Shown here: positions 54,981 through 63,679 of the stretch, in pieces
Numbering within the stretch: the first letter of the stretch is position 1
Layout: each line of letters starts with the position of its first letter
Assembly (NCBI GenBank): GCA_029210625.1
Contig: JARGFU010000003.1
Span: forward strand, 124,001 to 188,000
Length of the DNA stretch: 64,000 bases
From: Deltaproteobacteria bacterium
Lineage (GTDB): Bacteria > Myxococcota > Myxococcia > SLRQ01
Direction: 5' to 3'
Notes under the pieces: model-generated
Told to the model about the DNA's origin: nothing
Seen by the model: the letters and a program-made list of their open reading frames with translations, nothing else
Databases searched by the model: none
Position numbers and translations under genes: made by a program

Positions 54981-55810
54981 CCGCCCCCCTCCAGCAGCGC
55001 CCGGAACTCGGGGCGGTCCCGCAGGGACTCGAAGGCGGGGTCGTCCAGGAACTCCAGGGGGAGCTCGCGCTCCCCCGGATCCCGGTAGGCGCGCTGCAGG
55101 GAGAGGAGGGCGGCCTCCGTGTTCCCCTCCAGGGCGGCGAGGAGGGCGTCGATCAGGGCCAGGTCCGGGCCCGCCCCGCCGACCTCCTCGGCCCGGCGCA
55201 GGGCGTCCCGGGCGGGGCTCTGCAGGCGCTGGGTCGCGTAGGCCCGGGCCAGGTCCAGCCAGAGCTCCGGGGCCTCGGGCTCGAGCTCGAGGGCGCGCCG
55301 CAGCAGGCCGATGGCCTCCTTGACCTCGTCCTGCTCGATCATCAGAGCCGCGAGCTCCTGCAGCGCCTCGATGTCGTCGGGATCCCGGGAGAGGGTCTCC
55401 TCGAGGTGGTGGCGGGCCAGGTGGTGGCGGCCGAGGTCGGCGTGGAGCAGCCCCAGGGTGAGGTGGGCGTCGGGCGCCAGGTCCTCGTCCTGAGCCGCGG
55501 CCTCCAGGGACTCGATGGCCAGCTGCGGACCGAAGTGGTGGAGGAGGTTGCCCAGGTTCAGGCGCAGCGCCGGGTCGTCGGGGGAGCGCAGGTGGGCCTC
55601 GAGCTGGGCGTGGAGGGCGCCGGGGAGGTCCTGGATCTCGGCGAGGGACGCGGCCAGGGCGTCCCAGCTCTCCACCCGGTCCGGGTCGAGCTCCACCGCC
55701 TCCCGGAAGCACTTGGCGGCCTCCTGGCTCCACCCGCGGCTGGACAGACGCATCCCGCGGGCGTGCGCCGATCTCGCCCGGCGCGGGCCGCTCTCACCCT
55801 CGTTAGACAT
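54977..55810 (-). CDS. TPR-repeat protein (277 aa)
   Basis: Consecutive tetratricopeptide units (SQEAAKCFREAVELDPDR, DPALRLNLGNLLHHFG, DAHLTLGLLHADLGRHH, EALQELAALMIEQDEVKEAIGLLRRALELEPE, ELWLDLARAYATQRL) give a soluble scaffold. There is no signal peptide. AGGAG precedes the ATG. It is coupled to the tail-anchored protein, so the two may form a complex near the T2SS. Confidence 0.87.
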   Translation of the reverse strand: MSNEGESGPRRARSAHARGMRLSSRGWSQEAAKCFREAVELDPDRVESWDALAASLAEIQDLPGALHAQLEAHLRSPDDPALRLNLGNLLHHFGPQLAIESLEAAAQDEDLAPDAHLTLGLLHADLGRHHLARHHLEETLSRDPDDIEALQELAALMIEQDEVKEAIGLLRRALELEPEAPELWLDLARAYATQRLQSPARDALRRAEEVGGAGPDLALIDALLAALEGNTEAALLSLQRAYRDPGERELPLEFLDDPAFESLRDRPEFRALLEGGG

Positions 55811-55867
55811 GGCTCCTGGCTCGGTCCTACCTCGACGGTAGCACGCGGGATCCGGGGCGCCTCTTTT

Positions 55868-56698
55868 TTACCCGGACGCGTTCAGGGCCGGCCGCCGCGC
55901 CTGGAAGACCACCTCGTCCTCCAGCCGGATGGCGCAGAGGGTGCCTCCCCAGACGCAGCCTCCGTCGAGGGACCAGAGCTCGGGGCGCAGGCGCAGGCCG
56001 AGGGAGGCCCAGTGCCCGTGCGCCAGGGGGGCGCTCGCGCTGGCCCTTCCTCTGGCCGCGTACCAGGGGGTGAGGTCGGGGGGGGCGTCCTCCGGGGCCT
56101 CGGTGCAGCCGGGGGCGAGGGCTCCCCGGCGGTCGAGGTAGCGCAGGGCCACGAAGGCGTCGAGGGCCAGGCGGTCGCGCGCGTCCTCGCCGAGGCTGGC
56201 CGCCTCCCGCCAGGGCGGGGTGGGGCGCTCGCCCTCCCCCCGGGGACCCACCAGCGCCTCGAGCTCACCCCCGCGCAGGCGGGCCCCGAGGCGCGCGGCC
56301 AGGGCGCCGGCCTCCTCGAGGCTCCACTCGGGGAGCAGGCCGGCGTGGATCAGGGTCCGGCCGTCGAGGTGGAGCAGGAGGGGGCGCCGCCGCAGCCAGG
56401 CGAGGTAGTCCTCCGCCTCGGGCGCGGCGAGGAGCGCGCCGAAGGTGTCGCTGTTCTTGGCGCGCCGCAGCCCCGCCGCGGTGGAGAGGAGGTGGAGGTC
56501 ATGGTTGCCCAGGACCGCCTCGACCCGGTCGGCGTGAGCGAGGACGAAGCGGGCAGCCTCGAGATCCTGGCCCCCGCGGTTGAGCAGATCACCGGTGAAG
56601 ATCAGGCGATCCCGCGCGGGATCCCAGCCGATCTGCTCGAGGAGCGCCTCGAGGGCGTCGTAGCAGCCCTGCAGGTCACCGATGAGGAAGGAGGCCAT
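55868..56698 (-). CDS. apaH: Symmetrical bis(5'-nucleosyl)-tetraphosphatase, ApaH-like (276 aa)
   Basis: Metallophosphoesterase that splits Ap4A into two ADP. The family motifs are in order: IGDLQGCYDAL, FTGDLLNRG, VLGNHDLHLL, TLIHAGLLPEW and a late AHGHW. The length is normal for ApaH. Ap4A accumulates under stress, so it is housekeeping or stress-related rather than secretion-related. A 57-bp gap separates it from the TPR gene. Confidence 0.92.
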   Translation of the reverse strand: MASFLIGDLQGCYDALEALLEQIGWDPARDRLIFTGDLLNRGGQDLEAARFVLAHADRVEAVLGNHDLHLLSTAAGLRRAKNSDTFGALLAAPEAEDYLAWLRRRPLLLHLDGRTLIHAGLLPEWSLEEAGALAARLGARLRGGELEALVGPRGEGERPTPPWREAASLGEDARDRLALDAFVALRYLDRRGALAPGCTEAPEDAPPDLTPWYAARGRASASAPLAHGHWASLGLRLRPELWSLDGGCVWGGTLCAIRLEDEVVFQARRPALNASG

Positions 56699-56755
56699 AC
56701 CTACCTACACCTACATCTGGGGCGCAAAAAAAGAGGAAAAGCGACCGGGGGGCGC

Positions 56756-56785
56756 TTGACTCGATGATATTCAATAGCGTACATT
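56756..56785 (+). promoter_or_regulatory. Promoter TTGACT-18-TACATT for the MerR-type gene
   Basis: TTGACT (56756-56761) and TACATT (56780-56785) are 18 nt apart, in an AT-rich stretch unlike the rest of the window. Confidence 0.5.
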
Positions 56786-56851
56786 GCCGATACGACACTC
56801 GATGTAGCTAACTCAATAGATGATATTCACTGGATTCAAGATCACTCGATG
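56759..56851 (+). repeat. Direct repeats in the MerR-gene promoter (ACTCGATG x3, GATGATATTCA x2)
   Basis: ACTCGATG occurs at 56759-56766, 56797-56804 and 56844-56851. The last includes the start codon. The 11-bp GATGATATTCA occurs at 56763-56773 and 56819-56829. Their positions over the -35, downstream of the -10 and at the start codon suggest operators, perhaps for autoregulation. Confidence 0.6.
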
Positions 56852-57373
56852 AGCATGAACCTCCTCACGCCGGACGAGATCCGGGAGATCGAGTCGGCCT
56901 TCGCCGATGGCATCTCTTCGAAGGAGGTCATCGATATCTTCCTCTCCCGTGAGGTCCGCCTCTCCGAGGCGACCTTCCGACGCTACGTGCAGCTGGGCCT
57001 CCTGCCCGGCTGCCTGCGGAGGGTGGGACAGAAGGGAAAGCACAAGGGATCGCGCGGTGTCTACCCGGTCACGGTGGTGCGCCGGGTGAACCTGCTCAAG
57101 AAGATGATGAGCGAGGGCATGACCCTCGAGGAGATCCAGGACTCCTTCGTGGCCTTCCGGAACGACCTCGACGCCTTGCAGGAGGCGATCGACACCGTCT
57201 TCCGGGAGTTCTCCTCGAAGCTGGAGGCGCGCGACCTGCTCCCCGAGCGGCGCAAGACCCTCCACCAGGAGTTCAGGGAGACCCGGCGCACGGCGACGGC
57301 CCTGGTGCGCCGGCTGGAGCGGATCGGCTCGGCCATCGCGGCCTCACCCACCTCGATGGAAGCGAGCCCCTAG
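56849..57373 (+). CDS. MerR-family-like transcriptional regulator (174 aa)
   Basis: A DNA-binding protein with an N-terminal winged-helix segment ([29 protein letters not shown] and a [20 protein letters not shown] second helix-turn-helix), as in MerR regulators. A coiled-coil dimerisation helix ([29 protein letters not shown]) follows. There is no obvious effector domain and no metal-binding cysteine array. The arrangement resembles minimal MerR-like regulators of myxobacteria. The start overlaps one of the ACTCGATG repeats. It lies just upstream of the sigma-region-4-like gene. Confidence 0.8.
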   Translation: MSMNLLTPDEIREIESAFADGISSKEVIDIFLSREVRLSEATFRRYVQLGLLPGCLRRVGQKGKHKGSRGVYPVTVVRRVNLLKKMMSEGMTLEEIQDSFVAFRNDLDALQEAIDTVFREFSSKLEARDLLPERRKTLHQEFRETRRTATALVRRLERIGSAIAASPTSMEASP

Positions 57374-57475
57374 AGATTTCGAATCGTGGCGAAGGCAGCG
57401 CGCCGTATGCAGGCGGGGACGGCGCGCTCGGATGATGACGGTAGCGGCCCCGCAAAGGCCTTGAGGAGAGAAGAG

Positions 57476-57955
57476 ATGAACGGGACCGGCGAGGAACGAG
57501 ATCCCATCGACGAGGAGAGCATCCTGGGCGAGCGGCAGGGCCGGAAGGGCCGGCGGCGCTCGAGGACGATGTCGCGCAAGGAGATTGCGCGGGACATGCG
57601 GCGCGAACGTGCCAGAGGCCTCGATCCCGAGCTCCTCGAGATCATGAGCAACGCGGAGGACATGCGGCCGCGCTCGCGCTCGGATTGCCTCGAGGCCGAG
57701 CGGCCCTGCATGTGGGTCTCGTGCAAGTACCACCTCTGGCTCGACGTGAACCCGGAGACGGGCTCGATCAAGCTCAACTTCCCGGACGTCGAGATCTGGG
57801 AGATGGAGGAGACCTGCGCCCTGGATGTCGCCGACAAGGGGGGGATCACCCTCGAGGAGGTCGGGGAGATCATGAACCTGACCCGCGAACGGATCCGCCA
57901 GGTGGAGATGTGCGGCCTGGAGAAGATCCGCGAGGCGACGGATCCGGACGACTAG
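57476..57955 (+). CDS. Sigma-70-region-4-like DNA-binding protein (159 aa)
   Basis: A small protein whose C-terminus (about 125-155, [22 protein letters not shown]) is the helix-turn-helix of sigma region 4, the -35-recognising part. Regions 1-3 are missing, so it is not a complete sigma factor. Four cysteines at 71, 78, 83 and 114 around [16 protein letters not shown] may form a metal or Fe-S site. GAGGAG sits 7 nt before the ATG at 57476; a GTG at 57386 is in frame but has a poor context. It may work as an anti- or co-regulator of RNA polymerase. A hairpin follows. Confidence 0.8.
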   Translation: MNGTGEERDPIDEESILGERQGRKGRRRSRTMSRKEIARDMRRERARGLDPELLEIMSNAEDMRPRSRSDCLEAERPCMWVSCKYHLWLDVNPETGSIKLNFPDVEIWEMEETCALDVADKGGITLEEVGEIMNLTRERIRQVEMCGLEKIREATDPDD

Positions 57956-57962
57956 CCTGATC

Positions 57963-57983
57963 CCGGGCGGTTGAGCCGCCCGG
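57963..57983 (+). terminator. GC-rich hairpin after the sigma-like gene
   Basis: CCGGGCGG-TTGAG-CCGCCCGG forms a perfect 8-bp stem 8 nt after the stop. A second imperfect stem (CTGGCCC...GGGCCAG) follows. There is no T-tract. Confidence 0.45.
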
Positions 57984-58040
57984 CTGGCCCCACCGGTGGG
58001 AGGGCCGGGCCAGGGTCCGCCGCCCCTGGACGTTCGAGGT

Positions 58041-58069
58041 TTGACCATCGCTGCCGGCACGGCTACCTG
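58041..58069 (+). promoter_or_regulatory. Promoter TTGACC-17-TACCTG for purH
   Basis: A near-consensus -35 (TTGACC), ideal 17-nt spacer and TACCTG. The -10 ends 8 nt before the ATG at 58078, which implies a leaderless or nearly leaderless purH message. Confidence 0.6.
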
Positions 58070-58077
58070 TGCCGCTC

Positions 58078-59658
58078 ATGGCCAACCGTCGAGCGCTCCT
58101 CTCGCTGAGTGACAAGTCCGGCCTCGCAGCCTTCGCCCGTCGTCTCGCGGAGCTGGACTTCGAGCTCGTCTCCACCGGCGGCACCGCCGGTCTCCTCGAG
58201 TCCGAGGGCATCCCCGTCACGCGGGTGTCCGAGGTCACCGGCGCGCCGGAGATCCTGGGCGGCAGGGTGAAGACCCTCCACCCGACGATCCACGGCGGCA
58301 TCCTGGGCCGGCCCGACCTCGACTCGGATCGCGCCGACATGGAGGCGAACGGCATCGCGCCCTTCGAGCTCGTCGCCGTGAACCTCTACCCCTTCCGCGA
58401 GACCATCGCGAAGGAGGGGGTCACCCTCGCCGAGGCCATCGAGAAGATCGACATCGGCGGCCCGACGATGGTCCGGGCGGCCGCGAAGAACCATGCCCAC
58501 CTCCTGGTGGTCGTGGACCCCGCCGACTACGACCGGGTCGCCGAGGCCCTGGCGAGCGGCGAGGCCAGCCGGGAGCTGCGCTACGAGCTGGCGGCGAAGG
58601 CCTTCGCCCACACCGCCGCCTACGACGCCGCCATCTGCAACTACCTCACCGCGCGGGAGGGCCCCGAGGCGGAGAGCCAGCGCTTCCCCGCGACCCTCGC
58701 GGAGACCTGGGAGAAGGTGCAGGACCTGCGCTACGGCGAGAACCCGCACCAGTCCGCGGCCTTCTACGCCCGGCCCGGCGTCGCCGGCGAGCCGGTGGTG
58801 GCGGCCGCCGAGCAGCTCCACGGCAAGGCGCTCTCCTACAACAACCTCCTCGACGCCGACGCCGCCCTGGAGGTGGTCAAGGAGTTCGAGGAGCCCTGCG
58901 CGGTGGTGGTGAAGCACCTCAACCCCTGCGGCGTGGCCATCGGCCCGGACCAGGACTTCTCGAAGACCTACCTCGACGCCAGGGCCTGCGATCCCATCAG
59001 CGCCTTCGGCGGGGTGGTGGCCCTCAACCGCGAGGTGGACGCGGCCACCGCCGAGGCCCTCGCCGAGACCTTCCTCGAGATCATCATCGCGCCGGCCTTC
59101 TCCGAGGAGGCCCGGGCGCGCCTGAGCCGGAAGAAGGACCTTCGCCTCCTGGCCCTCCCGGGCCTGGCGGGCGGGAGCTTCCCCCGCGGCGGCACCGAGC
59201 TGCGGGCGGTGGGCGGCGGCGTGCTCGTGCAGGACCGCAACGTGCGCACCTTCGATCCGGCGAAGGGCGCCCTGGGCTTCGAGGTGGTCACCGAGCGGGC
59301 GCCGACCGAGTCGGAGATCGTGGCCCTGCGCTTCGCCTGGCGCTGCTGCAAGCATGTGAAGAGCAACGCCATCGTCTACGCCTCCGACCGGCAGCTGGTC
59401 GGGGTGGGGGCCGGGCAGATGAGCCGGCTGGACAGCGCGAAGATCGCGGCCTCGCGGGCGGCCCTCTCCCTCGAGGGCTGCGTCGCCGCCTCCGACGCCT
59501 TCTTCCCCTTCCGGGACGGCCTCGACACCTGCGCCGAGGCGGGCGCCACCGCGGTGATCCAGCCCGGCGGCTCCAAGAAGGATCAGGAGGTCATCGACGC
59601 CGCCAACGAGCGGGGCCTGGCCATGGTCTTCACCGGGACCCGGCACTTCCGGCACTGA
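58078..59658 (+). CDS. purH: Bifunctional AICAR transformylase/IMP cyclohydrolase PurH (526 aa)
   Basis: Catalyses the last two steps of IMP synthesis: formylation of AICAR and ring closure of FAICAR. The N-terminal MGS-type cyclohydrolase domain ([49 protein letters not shown]) and the C-terminal transformylase domain ([51 protein letters not shown]) are complete. The length is normal. Start at 58078 after a good promoter; a GTG at 58069 would overlap the -10 box. Confidence 0.96.
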   Translation: MANRRALLSLSDKSGLAAFARRLAELDFELVSTGGTAGLLESEGIPVTRVSEVTGAPEILGGRVKTLHPTIHGGILGRPDLDSDRADMEANGIAPFELVAVNLYPFRETIAKEGVTLAEAIEKIDIGGPTMVRAAAKNHAHLLVVVDPADYDRVAEALASGEASRELRYELAAKAFAHTAAYDAAICNYLTAREGPEAESQRFPATLAETWEKVQDLRYGENPHQSAAFYARPGVAGEPVVAAAEQLHGKALSYNNLLDADAALEVVKEFEEPCAVVVKHLNPCGVAIGPDQDFSKTYLDARACDPISAFGGVVALNREVDAATAEALAETFLEIIIAPAFSEEARARLSRKKDLRLLALPGLAGGSFPRGGTELRAVGGGVLVQDRNVRTFDPAKGALGFEVVTERAPTESEIVALRFAWRCCKHVKSNAIVYASDRQLVGVGAGQMSRLDSAKIAASRAALSLEGCVAASDAFFPFRDGLDTCAEAGATAVIQPGGSKKDQEVIDAANERGLAMVFTGTRHFRH

Positions 59659-59680
59659 ACCGGCCAGAAACGGGTTCGAC

Positions 59681-59697
59681 GGGCTCGTTGCCCTTTT
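59681..59697 (+). terminator. Weak terminator after purH
   Basis: GGGC-TCGTT-GCCC followed by TTTT, 23 nt after the purH stop. The stem is short, so confidence is low. Confidence 0.35.
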
Positions 59698-59721
59698 CGG
59701 GTGTCCAGGACCGCTCTGGGA

Positions 59722-59727
59722 TAGAGT
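59722..59727 (+). promoter_or_regulatory. -10 box (TAGAGT) before the zinc-finger/TPR gene
   Basis: TAGAGT ends 6 nt before the GTG at 59734. No Shine-Dalgarno is visible. Confidence 0.4.
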
Positions 59728-59733
59728 GGCGCC

Positions 59734-62331
59734 GTGCGCGTCGATTGCTTCCAATGTGGTGCGGCCTACATGATCCCCGACCAGGCGGTCGGGCCGGGTG
59801 GGGCGCGGGTCGAGTGTCCGAAGTGCGGTCATCAGGAGACCGTCCGACCGGGTGGGGCAGCTCCGGGCGCCCCCGCCGCGGCCCCGCCGGCCGCCGGACC
59901 GGCGTCGGCGGCGAGCACGGCCCCGGAGGACATCTTCGACTTCGGCGGTGGCGCTCCTGCTTCGCCCGCGGCGGAGCCCGGAGGGGCGCTGTCCTTCGAG
60001 GGCGACGACGACCCCTTCGCCTCCCTCGATCTGGGCGGGACGCCCGCCGCGCCGGCGCCCGCTCCGGCTCCGGCCGCGCCGCCCCCTGACGCCGGCCTGG
60101 CCCTGGGGGCCGTGGCCCTCAAGAGCGCTCGCCCCGACGAGCTGGCCGCGAACACCCCGAAGGGCTACCGGATCAAGAAGCACGACGGCTCGATCTGGGG
60201 CCCCTACGAGTTCGAAGAGCTCAAGGAGATGGCCGCCACCGGCTCGCTGGCGCCGGGCGATCAGATCGCCAAGGACGCCGACGAGTTCCGGCTCATCTCG
60301 CAGTACCCGGAGTGCGCGCCGCTGCTGCAGACCGCCGCCTCCAACTTCAAGGTCCGCACGGCCGCGGCCTCCTTCCAGCAGCCGAAGCGCCAGATCCCCT
60401 GGGTCATCATCGGTGTCCTGGGGCTCATCGCCCTCGGCGTCGCCGGGGTGATGGTGCAGGCCTACAGCCCCGGCGCCCTCGGCGGGGTGGGGCGGCTCTT
60501 CGAGCCCGTGGCCAAGTTCATCGTCGAGCGGCCGCCGCCGCTCCCGCCGAACCCGGTGGAGGACGATCTGGCGAACTTCCGGCTCGAGGTCGTGGACGCC
60601 GGCGGCGGCGCGACCCAGAACCTGGACGCCGCGCGCAAGCACATGGCCGTCGACACCCTCACCGGCTACGGTGAGGCCGACGCCGACCTGAAGCGGGCCC
60701 TCCTCGCGCAGCCCGACAGCGTCGAGGCGCTCTCCCGGCTGGTCCTCAATACGGCCTACCTCTCGCACTGGCATCCGGACGCGGCCAAGCTCACCCGCCT
60801 GGTGGCCTACGCCCGCTTCCTCGAGGCGGCCGCGCCGCAGGAGCCCATCGCGCTGATGGCCCGGGCCTCGGCCCTCCTGATGGAGGGGCCGGGCTCGGCG
60901 CCTCAGGCCCGCCGCCTGGCGGATCAGGCCTCGAGCCTGCAGCCCGAGAGCGTGGAGGCGAAGCTGCTGGCCGCCCGCGCGACCAACCTCATCGATCACA
61001 CCCGGGCCGTGGCGCTGCTCCAGGAGCTCTCGGAGCACGCCGACAAGTTCCCCCGGATCGAGACCGAGCTCGGGCTGGTCTGCGAGGAGTCCGGCGACTT
61101 CCAGTGCGCCGAGAAGGCCTTCCGGGCCCGGCTGAAGCGCACCCCCGGCCACGAGGAGGCCGCGGGATCCCTGGCCCGCCTCTACCTCGGGGTGGGCGAG
61201 CACGCGAAGGCGCGGGAGGTCTACGAGGCCATCCTCGCCGAGGACACCGACCGGGTGGACCTCGAGCTGCGCCTGGCCGTGATGCGGTACCAGGTCGAGG
61301 GAGACGTCCGCCGCGCGACCCGCGAGCTGGACCTCATCCTGAAGAAGCGCATGGACTTCGCCGACGCGAAGACCACCCTGCTGGTGAAGACCCACCGGGC
61401 GACCCTCCACCGCCTCGCGGGGCAGTACGCCAAGGCGAGCGAGCTCCTCTCCGAGGTCATCGCCGAGTCCCAGTACGACGGCCCGGCGAACTACCAGGCC
61501 GCCCTCATCGCCCTGGAGAAGGGTGAGGTGGCCGTGGCCGCGGACCACCTCGCCTCGGCCTCGGGCGCGATCCCCGACCGGGCGAGCCTCAACACCCTCA
61601 AGGCCCTGGTCGCCAACGCGCGAAAGGATCACGAGGACGCCCTCACGCTCGCCCGGCGCGCCGCCGACGAGAGCCCGGGCGATCTCGGGCGGGCCCTGCT
61701 GGCCACCGCGATGCTGGCGCCGGCGGGCAAGCCTCGCCAGGCCTTCACCCGGATCACCGGGCTGCTCTCGATCGACCCCATCGAGGCCTCCGGGCCGGGC
61801 GACATCACCAACTTCTACGACGAGCGCCTGCTCTACGCGGCGGTGCAGGAGGGCTTCGAGGCCCTCATCGAGCGGGAGCCGCTGCAGGGGCTCTCCCACG
61901 CCGGGATGGGCATCTCCCTCTACCTCTCGGGCGACCGCAAGACGGCGAAGAAGGCCCTCGAGAAGGCCATCGAGCTCGACGAGCAGAACCTCCCCGCCCA
62001 CGTCTACCTGGGCATGCTGGCCTGGGACGCCGGCGACTTCGCGGGCGCCCAGAAGGCCTTCCTCCGGGCCCGGGCCTCGGATCGGCTCTCGCCGATGCCG
62101 CTCTACCTCCTCGGGCGGACCGAGGAGATGCGCAAGCGTCCCGGCGAGGCGCGCAAGCACTACGCCGCCGCGAAGCGGATCGACCCCACCTTCCACTCGG
62201 TGAAGATCCGCGAGGCGATCCTCGATCACGGCGACGGGAAGAAGGAGGAGGCGGTGAGGGCGCTGCGGGAGGTGATGATCACCAACCCCAGCTCCTGGTC
62301 GGCGCGCTCGGCGCTCTACCACCTGCAATAG
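59734..62331 (+). CDS. MJ0042-type zinc finger, GYF-like and TPR membrane protein (865 aa)
   Basis: The N-terminus is an MJ0042-type zinc ribbon (VDCFQCGAAY...VECPKCGHQ). A Pro/Ala linker follows, then a GYF_2-like domain (YRIKKHDGSIWGPYEFEELKEM), one TM helix (IPWVIIGVLGLIALGVAGVMV, about 224-244) and some 600 residues of TPR-like repeats outside (for example HEEAAGSLARLYLGVGEHAKAREVYEAIL, LPAHVYLGMLAWDAGDFAGAQKAF). This domain order is common in myxobacteria. Its cytoplasmic zinc/GYF part and extracytoplasmic TPR part suggest an envelope-complex scaffold. GTG start. Purine genes flank it but a metabolic link is unlikely. Confidence 0.87.
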   Translation: MRVDCFQCGAAYMIPDQAVGPGGARVECPKCGHQETVRPGGAAPGAPAAAPPAAGPASAASTAPEDIFDFGGGAPASPAAEPGGALSFEGDDDPFASLDLGGTPAAPAPAPAPAAPPPDAGLALGAVALKSARPDELAANTPKGYRIKKHDGSIWGPYEFEELKEMAATGSLAPGDQIAKDADEFRLISQYPECAPLLQTAASNFKVRTAAASFQQPKRQIPWVIIGVLGLIALGVAGVMVQAYSPGALGGVGRLFEPVAKFIVERPPPLPPNPVEDDLANFRLEVVDAGGGATQNLDAARKHMAVDTLTGYGEADADLKRALLAQPDSVEALSRLVLNTAYLSHWHPDAAKLTRLVAYARFLEAAAPQEPIALMARASALLMEGPGSAPQARRLADQASSLQPESVEAKLLAARATNLIDHTRAVALLQELSEHADKFPRIETELGLVCEESGDFQCAEKAFRARLKRTPGHEEAAGSLARLYLGVGEHAKAREVYEAILAEDTDRVDLELRLAVMRYQVEGDVRRATRELDLILKKRMDFADAKTTLLVKTHRATLHRLAGQYAKASELLSEVIAESQYDGPANYQAALIALEKGEVAVAADHLASASGAIPDRASLNTLKALVANARKDHEDALTLARRAADESPGDLGRALLATAMLAPAGKPRQAFTRITGLLSIDPIEASGPGDITNFYDERLLYAAVQEGFEALIEREPLQGLSHAGMGISLYLSGDRKTAKKALEKAIELDEQNLPAHVYLGMLAWDAGDFAGAQKAFLRARASDRLSPMPLYLLGRTEEMRKRPGEARKHYAAAKRIDPTFHSVKIREAILDHGDGKKEEAVRALREVMITNPSSWSARSALYHLQ

Positions 62332-62361
62332 GGCCAGATCCCGCCTCTTTCGAGGCTCGCT

Positions 62362-62389
62362 TTGCCCAGGGCATCGGCCCTGGTAGAAG
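62362..62389 (+). promoter_or_regulatory. Promoter TTGCCC-16-TAGAAG for purD
   Basis: TTGCCC (62362-62367), a 16-nt spacer and TAGAAG (62384-62389) ending 6 nt before the ATG of purD. Confidence 0.4.
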
Positions 62390-62395
62390 CCGCCC

Positions 62396-63679
62396 ATGCG
62401 AATCCTGGTGGTTGGCCAAGGGGGTCGGGAGCACGCCCTTTCGTGGCGCCTCTCCCGGCCGGAAGAGGACGACGCCGAGCGGGTGGTGATCTGCGCGCCG
62501 GGGAGCGCCGGGATCGCCCAGGACGTGGAGGTCGTCCCGGTGCCGGTGGACGACCTCGCGGGCCTCGAGGCCCTGGCCCTCGAGCGGGAGATCGACCTGG
62601 TGGTCATCGGCCCGGAGCAGCCCCTGGCGGACGGCCTCGCCGACCGCCTGCGCGCGCGCGGCCTCGCGGTCCTCGGCCCCGACGCCGCCGCGGCCCGGCT
62701 GGAGTCGAGCAAGGCCTTCGCCAAGGAGATCATGGACGAGGCCGGGGTGCCCACGGCCGCCTGGGCCGCCTTCGACGACGCGGCCGAGGCGAAGGCCTTC
62801 GCCGCCCGCTTCGAGGGCAGGGTCGCGGTGAAGGCCGACGGCCTCGCCGCGGGCAAGGGCGTCATCCTGGCCCACGACCTCGCCGAGGCCGGGGCCGCGG
62901 TCGACGCCCTGATGCTCGAGGGTCAGGTGGGTGAGGCCGGTGAGCGGGTGGTGGTCGAGGAATTGCTGATCGGCGAGGAGAAGAGCGCCATCGCCCTCTG
63001 CGACGGCAGCCGGGTGCTGATGCTGGCCGCCTCCGAGGATCACAAGGCGGTGCACGAGGGCGACACCGGCCCGAACACCGGCGGCATGGGGGCCTTCTCC
63101 CCGGTCGAGGGCCTCGACGCCGAGGGGCTGGAGCGAGTGCGCCTCGAGGTGATGCAGCCGATGCTGGAGGTGCTGGCCCGGCGCGGCGCCCCCTTCCGCG
63201 GCGTGCTCTACGCGGGCCTGATGCTCACGGCGGACGGCCCGAAGGTGCTCGAGTTCAACGTGCGCTTCGGCGACCCCGAGACCCAGCCCCTGATGCGCCG
63301 GGTGAAGGGGCCCCTGGCTCCGGCCTTCCTGGCCGCGGCGCAGGGTGATCTCTCGGGGATCGAGCTCGCCTGGCGGGAGGAGACCGCCTGCTGCGTGGTC
63401 CTCTGCAGCGAGGGCTACCCGGGCAGCTACCCCAAGGGGCGGGCCATCACCGGCCTCGAGGGCGTGCCCGAGGACGTGAAGGTCTTCCACGCCGGCACCC
63501 GCTCCGAGGAGGGGGTCTGGCAGACCGCCGGGGGCCGGGTCCTCGGCGTCACCGCCCTCGGGGCGACGATCCGCGAGGCGCGCCGGCGCGCCTATTCCGC
63601 CATCGAGGGCGTGGCCTTCGTGGGTATGCACTTTCGCCGGGACATCGGCGACCGCAAGGGAGAGGAGAGCGAGTCATGA
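62396..63679 (+). CDS. purD: Phosphoribosylamine-glycine ligase PurD (427 aa)
   Basis: Second step of de novo purine synthesis: ATP-dependent joining of glycine to phosphoribosylamine. ATP-grasp enzyme with ILVVGQGGREHAL at the N-terminus, VVIGPEQPLADGLAD, VAVKADGLAAGKGV, SEDHKAVHEGDTGPNTGGMGAFSP and LEFNVRFGDPETQ, all family signatures. Normal length. Coupled to purE by ATGA. Confidence 0.96.
   Translation: MRILVVGQGGREHALSWRLSRPEEDDAERVVICAPGSAGIAQDVEVVPVPVDDLAGLEALALEREIDLVVIGPEQPLADGLADRLRARGLAVLGPDAAAARLESSKAFAKEIMDEAGVPTAAWAAFDDAAEAKAFAARFEGRVAVKADGLAAGKGVILAHDLAEAGAAVDALMLEGQVGEAGERVVVEELLIGEEKSAIALCDGSRVLMLAASEDHKAVHEGDTGPNTGGMGAFSPVEGLDAEGLERVRLEVMQPMLEVLARRGAPFRGVLYAGLMLTADGPKVLEFNVRFGDPETQPLMRRVKGPLAPAFLAAAQGDLSGIELAWREETACCVVLCSEGYPGSYPKGRAITGLEGVPEDVKVFHAGTRSEEGVWQTAGGRVLGVTALGATIREARRRAYSAIEGVAFVGMHFRRDIGDRKGEESES

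Noticed and set aside
55855-55869. CTTTTTTAC run as a plus-strand terminator
   Set aside because: No gene on the plus strand ends there and no stem precedes it. On the minus strand it is an A-run at the apaH stop.
56759-56851. ACTCGATG repeats as a CRISPR or replication origin (DnaA boxes)
   Set aside because: Repeat is too short and unevenly spaced for CRISPR. The sequence does not match the DnaA box TTATNCACA, and no dnaA or dnaN is nearby.
58063-62865. 1600-codon minus-strand open frame
   Set aside because: It covers purH, the TPR gene and the start of purD in antisense. High GC removes stop codons from alternative frames, and the predicted protein is low-complexity.
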